Shown here: piece by piece, positions 53,691-63,853 of the stretch
How the letters are laid out: every line of letters starts with the position of its first letter
Numbering within the stretch: position 1 is the first letter of the stretch
From: Bacillus sp. AFS055030
GTDB lineage: Bacteria > Bacillota > Bacilli > Bacillales > Bacillaceae_G
Direction: 5' to 3'
Assembly (NCBI RefSeq): GCF_002574545.1
Contig: NZ_NUGT01000006.1
Span: 57,323 to 121,322 of the forward strand
DNA length: 64,000 nt
Notes under the pieces: model-generated
What the model saw: only the letters and a program-made list of their open reading frames with translations
Databases searched by the model: none
Told to the model about the DNA's origin: nothing
Program-made: the position numbers and the translations under genes

Positions 53691-56600
53691 ACTTTACGAT
53701 ATGACCCCCATCGAAAAAGTATAGATACTTAGCTTTAACTAATTTATCCATACCTGCTTCAATTGCCTTTGAATAAAGATCGAGTTGAACCCCGTATCTT
53801 CTAACAGCTTCTTGCTTCAATGCTTCCCTTGTTGCAAATGCACTAGTTCGGTCAGTTTTATAATCTAGTAATATAACCTCGTCTCCATCAATTAAAAGTA
53901 AATCAATAATCCCTTGGATTAATATAACTTCCTCTTCGTCTTCCCAATCTTTATATATTTCTTTTGAAGATACACCATAACTAAATGGTACTTCGCGCAG
54001 CTTTTGATTTGAGTTTTTCACTAATTGACCTAGCTCTGACTGACAGAATTCAAAAATCTCCAAGCTATTTACAGCTTCCCCTTGCTCTTTCGTTATTAAC
54101 TCTTTAACAACCATACTATTTATCTGATTTATAATTTCTTCATGAGATGAAACAAATTGATAGTCTAAATTTTGCATAACAGCATGGGTCGCAGTTCCTT
54201 TTTCAGCTGAATTCAATTTTTGTTCTGACATAAATTTTGGTCTTTCAAGTGGAAAACCTTTTGTTTTAGTCGCTGTAAATCTTTGACTATATGGATCTTC
54301 CTCTTGCAATTTTCTTTTTAATTCAGTAACTGATTGTTTCGGTCGATGTAGAGTTGATTGTCTATGATGATATTGCCAGTTTAATTGGTACTCAAGTTTT
54401 TCATAAAGCTCATCATTGTTAATTTGAATCGGTTCCTTTGACTGAAAAGCGTGGAATACTTCGACTTTATTATTTTCTACTTCCTCAGCTTCGAATGATT
54501 GAATTGTAGAAGCATCGACAATTGAATAATTCCAACGACACGGGTAAAACTGAATTTCATTTTTTGCATGCCACAAATCATCTTCAAGTCTAATAGCATT
54601 ACTAGAATCGTGACGAATAATCGAAGGACCAATCCAATCAAGATAGCTTTTAGCTCCACTAATAACGTTTAATGGCAGAAGCCACTCTTTATGATTTTCA
54701 ATTTCCTTCCAGCTTTCAATCATTTTTTGGGCATCATTTACTTTACCTACTAAAATAAGCTTTTCTCTTGCACGAGTTAATGCAACATAAAGAATTCGTA
54801 ACTCCTCGGAAATTAACTCTTCATGTTCCTTTCGCTTGATTGTTTCCTTCAAAAGAGTTGAATTAGTTGTACGATACGTAGGGTGAACAAAATTCATACC
54901 AAGACCTAATTCTTTTTGTAAAATGAATTTGGCCCTTAAATCTTGCATATTAAATTGCTTTGATGTATTCACGACAAACACTACAGGAAACTCTAATCCC
55001 TTACTTTTGTGGATTGTCATCATTTGAACAACATTTTCTTGATCACTTAAAATACGAACCTCATCTAGCTTTTCATCTCTTTCTTGCATACGATCTAAAA
55101 ATCTTAAAAACTGAAATAGACTTCTATAGTTTGATTCTTCTAATGCTTTTGCACGATCAAATATCGTAATTAAATTCGCTTGCCTTTGTTTACCACCCGG
55201 TAACCCTCCGACAAAATCATAGTATGTAGATTCTTTTAAAACCTTCCAAATAAAGATTGAAAGTGTCTCCCTTTTAACAAGTCGTTTCCATTCCTTTATT
55301 TGTTCAAAGAAATTTACTAATTTAATTGTAAGCTGTTTATGACGGTTTTCATAATTATTTACATAATCTTGACATGCATCGTAAAAAGAACCATTTTTAT
55401 GATTAAGTCTAATCATCGTTAATTCCGGTTCTGAAAGTCCAACAATCGGAGAACGTAAGACTGATGCAAGCGGAATATCTTGAATGGTATTATCGATTAG
55501 CTTTAATAAATTTATAAAGACGACCACTTCAATTGTTTCAAATAAATCCTTTGATTTCTCTGCATATAGCGGGATACCTAACACTTTACATTCTTCTATA
55601 TACAAATCAGCATTCGATAATGAACGAGCTAAAATAGCGATATCATTATATTTTACCGGTCGCATTTCTCCAGACTTTTCAGTTACTAAATATTCACTTT
55701 CAACTAAATCCTTTATTCTTCTTGCTACGTACCTTGCTTCAATTTGTTCAAGCTTTTCTTCAACAAGATCATCGTCTTCTTGTTCACTATACTCAGGTTC
55801 ATTTTCTTCTTCATCCGAATTCGTTAATAAGATTAATTCAGCAGCGCAGTCTGAGTATTCAGGATAGCTCGCACCAAGCTTTAGCATCGCATCTTCATCG
55901 TACTCAATTCCACCAATTTCTCTTCCCATAATTTGTTGAAAAATAAAATTGGTTGCATCTAATACTTCCGCTCTACTTCTAAAGTTTTTAGATAAATCGA
56001 TTCTCAAGCCAGTTCTTTCATTTTTCTCTTTTTCATATAAATTGTATTTATTTATAAATAGCTGTGGTTCTGCTAATCGAAAGCGATAAATCGATTGTTT
56101 AACATCCCCAACCATAAAAAGATTACCAGAAGCTCCTGTGCCTTTTGTGATTAATCTTAAAATCGATTCTTGTACATAGTTCGTATCTTGGTATTCATCA
56201 ACTAGCACTTCACTAAATTTTTCTTGGTAAACTCTTGCAACTGAAGAAGGGACTAATAAATCTTTTTCGTTTTTTTCCTTTAAAATTTCAAGTGCATAAT
56301 GTTCTAAATCATTGAAATCTAAAATTCCATTTTCCATTTTTGCCTGTTTAAATAACACGATAAATCGATTAACAAGACCAATTAACTTTTCAACTAAAGG
56401 CTTTAATTCACTTATTTGTTTTAATTGAATGTCAATACTTCGACTAAAATACTTATCTCTTATCTCATCAATCTTCTTTTTAACATCTTTACGGAAATTC
56501 GCTACTAATTCCTTTTTCTGTTGATCTCCCTCTGTCTTTTTAATAGTTGGCAATCGATTAAATACTATTTTTTGTAGTCCGACATTTATTTCTTCCCATG

Positions 56601-57426
56601 ATTTTTCTGAAGCATGAAATAAACATTCTAAATTACTATATTCCTCTTTAAACACATCAGCATACTTTATTGGGCCATCAGAACTTTCAATTATATCCAA
56701 AGCTTGTTTATATGTGTTTATACAAGCAATCAAATCATCTTGAATAAATTTCTTAAGCTCTTGAATAAATGGAATCTCATCAACCGGTTTACCCTCAATA
56801 GTATATTGATGAATGAATGCATTTAAAAACTCACTTGGATTCGGGTTAGAAATTGCATGACGATAGAGCTTTAATATTAATTTTGGTAGATCATTATCAT
56901 CACGATCACTAGTATATCGATCAACTAAATCAAAGAAGACTAGATTCGTTTCATCACTATATTCTGACTCCATCAACTCTTCTAACACTTCATCCATTAA
57001 TAATTGAATCTCAATTTCTTCTGCAGTTCGGAAGTTTGGATCTAATTCTACCATATAATAATTTGATCGAATGACTTCAGTACAAAATGAATGAATAGTT
57101 GAGATTGAAGCCTTATTTAATAAAGATGCTTGTTTCCTTAAATGTTCAGATTCAGGATTATTTACAAGTTGTTTCTCTAATGCAATCCCGATCCTTTCTT
57201 TCATTTCCTGGGCACTTGCTTTTGTAAAAGTAACAACAAGTAATTCATCAACATTTATGGGATTTTCATCACGAATGATTTTTTGGATAATACGTTCAAC
57301 AAGGACAGCCGTCTTGCCCGAACCAGCGGCAGCGGCTACAAGAATATCGGAGCCTTCGAAATCGATCGCCTTTTGCTGGTCGACTGTCCATGTTGTTTTA
57401 CTTTGGTTATTTTCTTCTTTACTCAT
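53686..57426 (-). CDS. addA: ATP-dependent helicase/nuclease AddA
   Basis: Helicase-nuclease subunit for double-strand-break resection and recombination. The 1246-residue SF1 protein has Walker A AAAAGSGKT (31-39), DEYQDTN (Walker B), GDVKQSIYRFR, MTIHKSKGLEFPVVF and VALTRAREK. The C-terminal RecB-like nuclease motif is LLDYKTDR. Length fits B. subtilis AddA (1232). It overlaps addB by 8 bases, so translation is coupled. A possible Chi sequence was not looked for. Confidence 0.97.
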   Translation of the reverse strand: MSKEENNQSKTTWTVDQQKAIDFEGSDILVAAAAGSGKTAVLVERIIQKIIRDENPINVDELLVVTFTKASAQEMKERIGIALEKQLVNNPESEHLRKQASLLNKASISTIHSFCTEVIRSNYYMVELDPNFRTAEEIEIQLLMDEVLEELMESEYSDETNLVFFDLVDRYTSDRDDNDLPKLILKLYRHAISNPNPSEFLNAFIHQYTIEGKPVDEIPFIQELKKFIQDDLIACINTYKQALDIIESSDGPIKYADVFKEEYSNLECLFHASEKSWEEINVGLQKIVFNRLPTIKKTEGDQQKKELVANFRKDVKKKIDEIRDKYFSRSIDIQLKQISELKPLVEKLIGLVNRFIVLFKQAKMENGILDFNDLEHYALEILKEKNEKDLLVPSSVARVYQEKFSEVLVDEYQDTNYVQESILRLITKGTGASGNLFMVGDVKQSIYRFRLAEPQLFINKYNLYEKEKNERTGLRIDLSKNFRSRAEVLDATNFIFQQIMGREIGGIEYDEDAMLKLGASYPEYSDCAAELILLTNSDEEENEPEYSEQEDDDLVEEKLEQIEARYVARRIKDLVESEYLVTEKSGEMRPVKYNDIAILARSLSNADLYIEECKVLGIPLYAEKSKDLFETIEVVVFINLLKLIDNTIQDIPLASVLRSPIVGLSEPELTMIRLNHKNGSFYDACQDYVNNYENRHKQLTIKLVNFFEQIKEWKRLVKRETLSIFIWKVLKESTYYDFVGGLPGGKQRQANLITIFDRAKALEESNYRSLFQFLRFLDRMQERDEKLDEVRILSDQENVVQMMTIHKSKGLEFPVVFVVNTSKQFNMQDLRAKFILQKELGLGMNFVHPTYRTTNSTLLKETIKRKEHEELISEELRILYVALTRAREKLILVGKVNDAQKMIESWKEIENHKEWLLPLNVISGAKSYLDWIGPSIIRHDSSNAIRLEDDLWHAKNEIQFYPCRWNYSIVDASTIQSFEAEEVENNKVEVFHAFQSKEPIQINNDELYEKLEYQLNWQYHHRQSTLHRPKQSVTELKRKLQEEDPYSQRFTATKTKGFPLERPKFMSEQKLNSAEKGTATHAVMQNLDYQFVSSHEEIINQINSMVVKELITKEQGEAVNSLEIFEFCQSELGQLVKNSNQKLREVPFSYGVSSKEIYKDWEDEEEVILIQGIIDLLLIDGDEVILLDYKTDRTSAFATREALKQEAVRRYGVQLDLYSKAIEAGMDKLVKAKYLYFFDGGHIVKL

Positions 57427-60400
57427 GCTTATTCACCACCTCGATCATTTTTTGTAACGCTTCGCTATCTTCTAAAGGAGGTAGAACACGATATTCATTT
57501 CCTTTTACATTCGCATCAAATTGACATACTGATTGGTACGAGCAATATGTACAAGGAATTTTATCCTTTTGCTGATATGGATTTGCTTCTACAAAACCTT
57601 TGTATATTTGCTGACCAGCTTCAGTAAATTTTTGCTTTATAAAATCCGTCATCATTGGATATTGTTCAGGCTTTACCGTTTTTGAATATTTCGCCATGTA
57701 CTCCCCGGTTTTTTTAAGCCTAATCGGTACTATTTTTGAAGAGCTTCCATCTTGAAGTAATGCTTCATCCATTAACGAATTACTTTCTCGATCTTCTAAT
57801 AGTAATCCATTCATTTTAAACTTTTTAAAGATTTCATCCTGAATTTCATCGAGTTCGATATTATTTTTAACGTTAACAATCGGATTTTGAACATGGAAAT
57901 AAAGAATACCAGCTGGGTCAGCCTGTTTTCCAAGTAAAGTTGTTGAATTTGCTACAGCTATATCCAAATAAGTTAATAACTGTAAAGCAAGTCCATAGTA
58001 AACATCTGAAAGTTTTAATTCCTTTTTCGTCGATTTATAATCCAAAATTCGTAAATAATCGCCTTTTTCACTAGTTGCTTTATCAATTCGGTCAATTCGG
58101 CCATTTAAAATCATTCTTCTCTTCCCATCAATCGGAAGTTCATAAGAATTTAACTTTTTACCAATACCAAATGGCACCTCTAAAGCAACAGGAACGAATT
58201 TGCCTGCCTGCTCTTGTTGACTTAAAATTGAGGATACTTTCGCAATAACATCCTTCATTTTTTTCTTTAAAAACAGATATCGATTCGTACTTAGCAAAAT
58301 CTCACGTTGAAACTTTGGAGAGATTTCATCTATTACTTTTGCTGCTAGTTCATCACATTCATTACTTGTTAAACTACTCCAGCTTTTTCCGGCCTGTAAA
58401 AGATTCTCTCCAATAATTGTAAGGGCACTATGGAATAATTGACCCATATCAAATGATTCAAACTTATAAATTTCACGTTCTTGAAGCTTAAGACCATATC
58501 GTGCAAAATGGGCATATGCGCATTGATGGAAAAGCTCAATTCGTGATACCGACCCACTCAATTCTTCCCCATATAATTCTGTACTTAAATCATCCCCAAG
58601 ATTTTTCGCAACATTGTTATACATGACACTACTAATCACTTTATACAATTTATCTTTTGAATCAATATTTTCTCTTAAGACATTATAAAGCGTCCACCAT
58701 AAATCCATATTCGTTTCAGTTTCCCTATTCGACCAAACTTGAAGTTGAGACACTAAATTCGTTAACGCTGTACCATAATTTGTAATAGATTTTAACTGTT
58801 CTTCGACGGAACTAAATGTTAAGTCTCCACTTTCGAATTGTTGTTGAATAGTTGGGAAAATCGATTTTATCCTTTGGATCAAACTTGATGGAGCAAGACT
58901 TTTCCCATCATCACTTGCTAGTGGATAACTAATGATTAACGCGTGACTAGCTCGATTAATCCCGGTATAGATATTAAAATTTTCTACAAATAATTGATGC
59001 TTACTTGTTGGTGCTACTTCTACACCAAACGATTGTAAAAACTCCCGGGCAGTATCGCCTAATAATCCGTCCTCATTAGCCTTCCTTGGAATAACCCCTT
59101 CATTTACACCAATGACATAAGCACACTTTACATTTTGTAATCTTGAATGATCGAAATCAGCTATGTTTACTTGATCTAATGATGCAGGGACATTCGCAAA
59201 TTGCAGTGATTGAAAACCAGTTTGAAGAATTTCAAAAAATGTTTTACGTGACAGTTTTTCTTCTCCTATTAATTCAACGCACTCATCTAAAAGTTGAATA
59301 AACCCTTTCCAAACTTGCTCGTGATCTTTTGATTCAATTAAGTTAGATCGATTTTCAGCATCATCCTTTAAACGTTGCAGCTTTCTTGAAATATCCAGTG
59401 ATTCAACAAATTCATACAATGCTACACACATTTCTTTTACATTTCTTGCTTGCTTTAGACTAGCTTGAAATGTAAGAATTGGCTTTACTAATAAATCTCT
59501 TATTGAATTGATTAATGCCTCAAATTCTAACTCTTCGTTTGTTATCCCTCTATCAATACCATCAGTTGAGCGATACTTACGATACTTCCACGGCTCTTGT
59601 ATCGTCCACCTTTTCCCTTGCTTACCATATGCTATACAGTAATTCTCAAATAACTCGAGCTGTTCTCGATTCTTATCACGATTACTTTCAAATGGATAAA
59701 CTAATTCCGTTTTATATGCATTGAAAACTGATTCATATCTCCAATTTCTTTGAATGATATCGAAAGTAGCTTGTAAGAACGTAAATAATGGATGTGTTAA
59801 CATTGAACGCTTTTCTTCTATGAAAATAGGTATTTGATACGCATGGAAAATAGTCGATATCAAATGTGAATAGGAATCTCCATTTCTTAAGAAAATCGCT
59901 ATATCACGATATCGGTATCCTTGATCACGTACTTTATTCATAATATCTTTTGCAATCCCATTAACTTCAGCCCGTCGATTAGATGCCGACATAATCTTAA
60001 TCCCACCCGAATCATACGAAGGATTTACAGGTCTGTTATCAAAATTCGTTTCGAAATACTTCAAATCATTTGATTGATTTCTAAAGTTATGATGACAAAT
60101 AACAGGTTGCTTTATTGATTGCTTTGTATTTAAAGCAATCTCTTTAATTTGTTGATATAGAAGCGCTGGTTTATAAAATAAATATAATTCATGCGGTAAA
60201 AAATCATCATATGGCCGATCGATTGTTAGAGAGAAATTTACCTCACTACAATTTTTCATTAGCTCCTCAATTACATTTCGCTCTTGAGGTGCCAAATCAT
60301 AATATCCATCAATATAAATAATACTGTCTTTAATATAATCACTTTTAGGTAATTCTTGAATCAACAAATTTAAGTAGTCTTCTGAGTCAAGATACTTATC

Positions 60401-60922
60401 TTTCATATATGTATTAAAGGCATCAAACACTATTTGAATATCATTTATCTTTTGTTGGATAAAAATATGATCCTTTGATGAATTTTGTTCCATTTGTAAA
60501 ATAACAGAAGATAATTCCTCTGAGGAAACTTGAAAACCTTTAAACTCAGCAATAAGCCCTGTTAGTTCATTATAAAATCCTTGTCGATCAGCTACGTGAT
60601 GAAAAACTTTCAATTCTTCTTTCTTTTCTTCAATAATCTTTCTTAGAATCATAGAAATTCCAATTTCACCAATATGAATCCGACTGATTCCGCCTGTTTC
60701 TTGTAAAACCTTCCAAGCTAATCGAGTAAAACTAAAAACTTGGGAATTAATAATTGCTTTTTTTTCCTGCCTTTTAACTAATTCATATTCCATCTGAAAG
60801 GTCATTTGGTCAGGTACAATAAAGATGATATTTTTTGTTTCATTCTTTAATCTATTTGTAATTTCATTTAAAATGTGATGTGTTTTTCCGCTTCCTGCAC
60901 GTCCTAATATAAATTGAAACAT
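57419..60922 (-). CDS. addB: ATP-dependent helicase/nuclease AddB
   Basis: Partner subunit of AddA. The 1167-residue protein starts with Walker A GRAGSGKT and has an inactive helicase-like core. The C-terminal nuclease contains GRIDRID and ILDYKST. Iron-sulfur cluster cysteines are in ELFHQCAYAHFARYG and CTYCSYQSVC (Cys1124, Cys1127, Cys1133), matching the 4Fe-4S cluster of AddB. Transcribed before addA. Confidence 0.97.
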   Translation of the reverse strand: MFQFILGRAGSGKTHHILNEITNRLKNETKNIIFIVPDQMTFQMEYELVKRQEKKAIINSQVFSFTRLAWKVLQETGGISRIHIGEIGISMILRKIIEEKKEELKVFHHVADRQGFYNELTGLIAEFKGFQVSSEELSSVILQMEQNSSKDHIFIQQKINDIQIVFDAFNTYMKDKYLDSEDYLNLLIQELPKSDYIKDSIIYIDGYYDLAPQERNVIEELMKNCSEVNFSLTIDRPYDDFLPHELYLFYKPALLYQQIKEIALNTKQSIKQPVICHHNFRNQSNDLKYFETNFDNRPVNPSYDSGGIKIMSASNRRAEVNGIAKDIMNKVRDQGYRYRDIAIFLRNGDSYSHLISTIFHAYQIPIFIEEKRSMLTHPLFTFLQATFDIIQRNWRYESVFNAYKTELVYPFESNRDKNREQLELFENYCIAYGKQGKRWTIQEPWKYRKYRSTDGIDRGITNEELEFEALINSIRDLLVKPILTFQASLKQARNVKEMCVALYEFVESLDISRKLQRLKDDAENRSNLIESKDHEQVWKGFIQLLDECVELIGEEKLSRKTFFEILQTGFQSLQFANVPASLDQVNIADFDHSRLQNVKCAYVIGVNEGVIPRKANEDGLLGDTAREFLQSFGVEVAPTSKHQLFVENFNIYTGINRASHALIISYPLASDDGKSLAPSSLIQRIKSIFPTIQQQFESGDLTFSSVEEQLKSITNYGTALTNLVSQLQVWSNRETETNMDLWWTLYNVLRENIDSKDKLYKVISSVMYNNVAKNLGDDLSTELYGEELSGSVSRIELFHQCAYAHFARYGLKLQEREIYKFESFDMGQLFHSALTIIGENLLQAGKSWSSLTSNECDELAAKVIDEISPKFQREILLSTNRYLFLKKKMKDVIAKVSSILSQQEQAGKFVPVALEVPFGIGKKLNSYELPIDGKRRMILNGRIDRIDKATSEKGDYLRILDYKSTKKELKLSDVYYGLALQLLTYLDIAVANSTTLLGKQADPAGILYFHVQNPIVNVKNNIELDEIQDEIFKKFKMNGLLLEDRESNSLMDEALLQDGSSSKIVPIRLKKTGEYMAKYSKTVKPEQYPMMTDFIKQKFTEAGQQIYKGFVEANPYQQKDKIPCTYCSYQSVCQFDANVKGNEYRVLPPLEDSEALQKMIEVVNKHE

Positions 60923-60977
60923 CTTAGAATCCCTCCTTATGTAGTAGAATATTAGTTATTATAAAAAGTGTACCTAA

Positions 60978-61000
60978 TAAGAAAAGCCCCCATAAGGAGC
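60978..61000 (-). terminator. Possible weak terminator of signal peptidase gene
   Basis: AGCTCC/GGGGGCT imperfect stem and TTTTCTTA tail on the minus strand, just after the stop. Confidence 0.4.
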
Positions 61001-61552
61001 TTATTTGTTAAAATTCGTATTCAAACTTGAAAGTGGCCAATAAAGTAAATCAACCTTCCCTACAATTTTATCAATTTTTACAAATCCAAACAAACGACTG
61101 TCATAACTTTTTGGTCGATTGTCCCCCTCAACAAAAACATAACCAGGTGGCACTTTCGTTTTACCAGTCACTTCATTTAAATTAAAATCAGCTGTAAAAG
61201 GTGTTCCTTTTATTGAACTCTTGTAATCATCTAGATATGGTTCATTCCATTTTTTATTGTTTATATAAAGCTGATCATCTTTATATTCAATTGAATCTCC
61301 AGGTAAACCAATCACTCGTTTAACATAATCTTCATCCTTATTTGCATGAAATACAATGACGTCAAATCTGTTAATATCTCCAATTTCATAGCCAAACTTA
61401 TTAATAACTAGTAAGTTTCCATCCTTTAAAGTTGGCATCATTGATTCCCCATCAACTACATAGGTAGAAAACAAGAAAGTTCTAACGATAAAAGCAATTG
61501 CAATCCCAATAAAAATTGCTTTTCCCCAGTCAAATACTTCTTTTCTAAGCAT
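61001..61552 (-). CDS. sip: Type I signal peptidase
   Basis: Removes signal peptides from exported proteins. The 183-residue protein has one N-terminal membrane helix (about 10-32), catalytic Ser37 in DGESMMPTL and Lys78 in EDYVKRVIGLPGD, and the C-terminal VFVEGDNRPKSYDSRLFG box. These are features of the Gram-positive SipS/SipT type. ATG 61552 matches the family start; an earlier in-frame ATG at 61573 has no ribosome-binding site. Located after the TVP38 gene, as yhjE-sipV in B. subtilis. Confidence 0.94.
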   Translation of the reverse strand: MLRKEVFDWGKAIFIGIAIAFIVRTFLFSTYVVDGESMMPTLKDGNLLVINKFGYEIGDINRFDVIVFHANKDEDYVKRVIGLPGDSIEYKDDQLYINNKKWNEPYLDDYKSSIKGTPFTADFNLNEVTGKTKVPPGYVFVEGDNRPKSYDSRLFGFVKIDKIVGKVDLLYWPLSSLNTNFNK

Positions 61553-61585
61553 AAAGATGCTCTCTCCCTTCATGAGTAATATGCT

Positions 61586-62227
61586 TTATTGCTCATCAGA
61601 TGATCGAGACACAATCTTTTTCTCTGTTGTTTTTTCTTTGAGGTCCATACGTTTCTCAATCACTTTTCCAACAACCCACAACACGGATATAAATATACCT
61701 ATGTACAATGCTTTAATCGGATTTTGAAAAACTGAAGTTAAATCTTTCCCTAAATAACTAATCATCGCAATCATCGTAAACTTTCCGAGTACTAATGCGA
61801 TTAGAAATTGTTTTATTTTAATACGTGACAAACCAGCAACAATATTTATTAAAAAAGATGGTGAAAACGGAAATGCAAACATAATAAAAATCGGACCAAA
61901 TCCTCTTTTTTCAATCCACCCTATTGATGATTCTACCTTCTTATGCTTACTTACAAATGAAAAAAATCGTTTCTGACCAAATTTTCTAACAACATAGAAT
62001 AATAAAATGGAACCTAAGCAAGAACCAATCCATGAATATAAAAAACCTAATAAAGGACCAAAAGCTGCTGCATTAGCAAATACAAAAATAACCAAAGGTA
62101 ACACTGGACAAATTGCTTCAATAAAAGGGATTGAAATTCCAACTAATGGACCATAATCTTTGTACTGTTGAATGAGATGTAAAAAATGTTCTTCTGTAAA
62201 AAAAGCCTTTAAGTCAAAAACGTTCAT
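61586..62227 (-). CDS. yhjE: TVP38/TMEM64-family membrane protein (YhjE-like)
   Basis: A 213-residue integral membrane protein of the DedA/VTT superfamily with about five helices. Motifs include GISIPFIEAICPVLPLVIF and FAFPFSPSFLINIVAGLSRIK, the conserved VTT-domain turn. The C-terminal tail is basic (KRMDLKEKTTEKK). DedA/VTT proteins affect phospholipid flipping and membrane homeostasis. GGGGAGATTCATATTTAA precedes the ATG. Next to the signal peptidase, as in B. subtilis. Confidence 0.88.
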   Translation of the reverse strand: MNVFDLKAFFTEEHFLHLIQQYKDYGPLVGISIPFIEAICPVLPLVIFVFANAAAFGPLLGFLYSWIGSCLGSILLFYVVRKFGQKRFFSFVSKHKKVESSIGWIEKRGFGPIFIMFAFPFSPSFLINIVAGLSRIKIKQFLIALVLGKFTMIAMISYLGKDLTSVFQNPIKALYIGIFISVLWVVGKVIEKRMDLKEKTTEKKIVSRSSDEQ

Positions 62228-62774
62228 TTAAATATGAATCTCCCCTTAAGCCGTATTTCTAAATAGATATCCTTACTGTTAACATTATCACATATAACTA
62301 TTTATTCAATAATAATAAATGATTCTAACAAGTATTTTTTGTAATAATTTGACTGATGATCATATAAATATTTTTTTACTAATTTGCTCCTAATAATGCT
62401 TAATGTAATTCTAATACACTATTTTTAAAATAGATAAAAAAACTACTTCACTTAATGGAAAAAGGAGATTTTCAATGCGTTGAAATAGGATTTGTTAATT
62501 TAATAAGTACTTCTTAGTCTGTTTTTTGTAAGTCTTTCAATGCGTATTTCATTTAATAAACATAGAATTGAAACGCTTAGAAACAACTAAAAGCAGGAAC
62601 GGTTTTAGTTAGTCCTCCTATCAATTAATTCAAGGTAGTTTTCTTCAAAAACTAATTAAATCTACTCTATTAACTAATAAAATAGTACATTTTAAATTAA
62701 AGTGATGCTAGTCCAAACACTCTCTTCTTGTTTTGAATTTAATATATTATCTTTAATAAAAAGGAGAGATAGGA
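62228..62774. other. Intergenic region before NTTRR-F1 gene
   Basis: About 545 AT-rich bases. AAAAAGGAG at 62460-62466 is followed by ATG CGT TGA, a start directly meeting a stop, possibly the relic of a small gene. The 11-mer TTTCAATGCGT occurs twice (62470-62480 and 62535-62545). A 19-bp sequence at 62434-62452 recurs at 63835-63853. No intact gene seen. Confidence 0.5.
62434..62452. repeat. 19-bp direct repeat, left copy
   Basis: ATAAAAAAACTACTTCACT, identical to 63835-63853. In the right copy it forms part of a terminator; here the pairing arm is missing. Confidence 0.7.
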
Positions 62775-63284
62775 ATGTCTAGTAAAAATACTGAATTACT
62801 AGTAAATGGTGGATTTGAGTCAGGAGTTTTAGCTCCATGGACAGTTGTATTTGGAACTGCAGCTGTTTCAAATGCAAAACGACAGTTCGAAGGAAACTTT
62901 GTAGCAGTTATGGATCCTAATTCGGCTATACGCCAAGTAGTTAGTAAAGGATTAGAAGAAGAAATCGTATACCGATTAACTGGTTCACTCGCTGATGATA
63001 ATACTACTTCTGGAATAGATTCTCCAGAAAATCCAACAACAGTTGTCACATTACAATTCATAGATAAAAATGGAACTGTTCTACAAACTTTTACAAAAAC
63101 ATTTAATAGATTAACGCTACCTGAAATGAATGAAGGGAACTATAGAGTCTTTAATCTATTGGCACAAGCACCTGAGCATACTAAAGGAGCGATTGTTACA
63201 ATTACTATAGGCGCTGATGGATTTTTTGGCACAGAAGGAATAATTGTAGATGAATTTTCTCTAATTCAAGAAAATGACGACTAA
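62775..63284 (+). CDS. Stand-alone NTTRR-F1-type domain protein
   Basis: A 169-residue protein. ELLVNGGFESGVLAPWTV near the N-terminus, PNSAIRQVV, VTLQFIDKNGTVLQTF and a final GIIVDEFSLIQEND are the pattern of the NTTRR-F1 domain, a carbohydrate-binding-like jelly roll usually placed before repeats (often collagen-like GXX) in Bacillus spore-surface proteins. Here it is alone, with no repeats, signal peptide or anchor. AAGGAGAGATAGGA precedes the ATG. A spore-surface location is inferred from the family. Confidence 0.7.
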   Translation: MSSKNTELLVNGGFESGVLAPWTVVFGTAAVSNAKRQFEGNFVAVMDPNSAIRQVVSKGLEEEIVYRLTGSLADDNTTSGIDSPENPTTVVTLQFIDKNGTVLQTFTKTFNRLTLPEMNEGNYRVFNLLAQAPEHTKGAIVTITIGADGFFGTEGIIVDEFSLIQENDD

Positions 63285-63465
63285 GGATAAATTGTAAAAT
63301 GGTATGAATTGTTTGTATTTCATTCCAGTAAAAAAGAATTGTATTTGAGACCCAATTTGCTACTCCATTAAAATCAATTTGGCACAAAAAATTAAGACAG
63401 GTTGATATAGATTAATCTTAAGAAGGAAGTCCTATGCCTATATGGAACAGGGCTTTCTAAATTGG
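63285..63465. other. Intergenic, no gene seen
   Basis: About 180 AT-rich bases after the NTTRR-F1 gene with no clear terminator and no open frame with a ribosome-binding site. Confidence 0.4.
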
Positions 63466-63594
63466 TCAAAAACGTATGAATGATCTCCCTTGATCAACTG
63501 ATATGAACGAAACTGTCAACTCACCATTCCCAATTCCAACAACAATAATATCTTTTGAAACGTCTAAAACAATAATTTTTTGACCATCCTTCAT
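63466..63594 (-). CDS. 42-residue ORF, possibly a transposase fragment
   Basis: A 42-codon frame with a good AAAGGAG ribosome-binding site 9 bases before ATG. The N-terminal IIVLDVSKDIIVVG resembles the first DEDD strand (xxDVSK) of IS110-family recombinases, and the rest of such a protein is missing. It could equally be an unrelated short gene. It stops at TGA 63466-63468 with no detected continuation in another frame. Confidence 0.35.
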   Translation of the reverse strand: MKDGQKIIVLDVSKDIIVVGIGNGELTVSFISVDQGRSFIRF

Positions 63595-63599
63595 AATAC

Positions 63600-63700
63600 A
63601 CGGCTCCTTTTGTTTGTAGCTCTACATTTGGTTTTGGTAGACTTTTTTGATTACTACCATTCTTGCCAAGTGCAACCTACGAAAAGCAAAATGGAGCCGT
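63600..63700. repeat. Imperfect inverted repeat upstream of the 42-residue ORF
   Basis: ACGGCTCC (63600-63607) and GGAGCCGT (63693-63700) are exact inverted copies, extended by TTTTG/CAAAA with one bulge. An inner GGTAG/CTACC pair lies at 63636-63640 and 63654-63658. The arms frame a structured 101-base segment that could be an IS end or a small folded RNA. Confidence 0.6.
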
Positions 63701-63834
63701 TTCGTTCATTATAACTAATCTGGCATTATGTTGAATTAGAAATAACAAATAATCCTACTTATTAAGAATTTAATGGATTAAATTTCGGAATTTCTCAATA
63801 CTCTCTTCCTTTACCTAATTTTCAATTAATCACT

Positions 63835-63853
63835 ATAAAAAAACTACTTCACT
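63835..63853. repeat. 19-bp direct repeat, right copy
   Basis: Identical to 62434-62452; lies over the terminator of the gene at the right edge. Confidence 0.7.
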
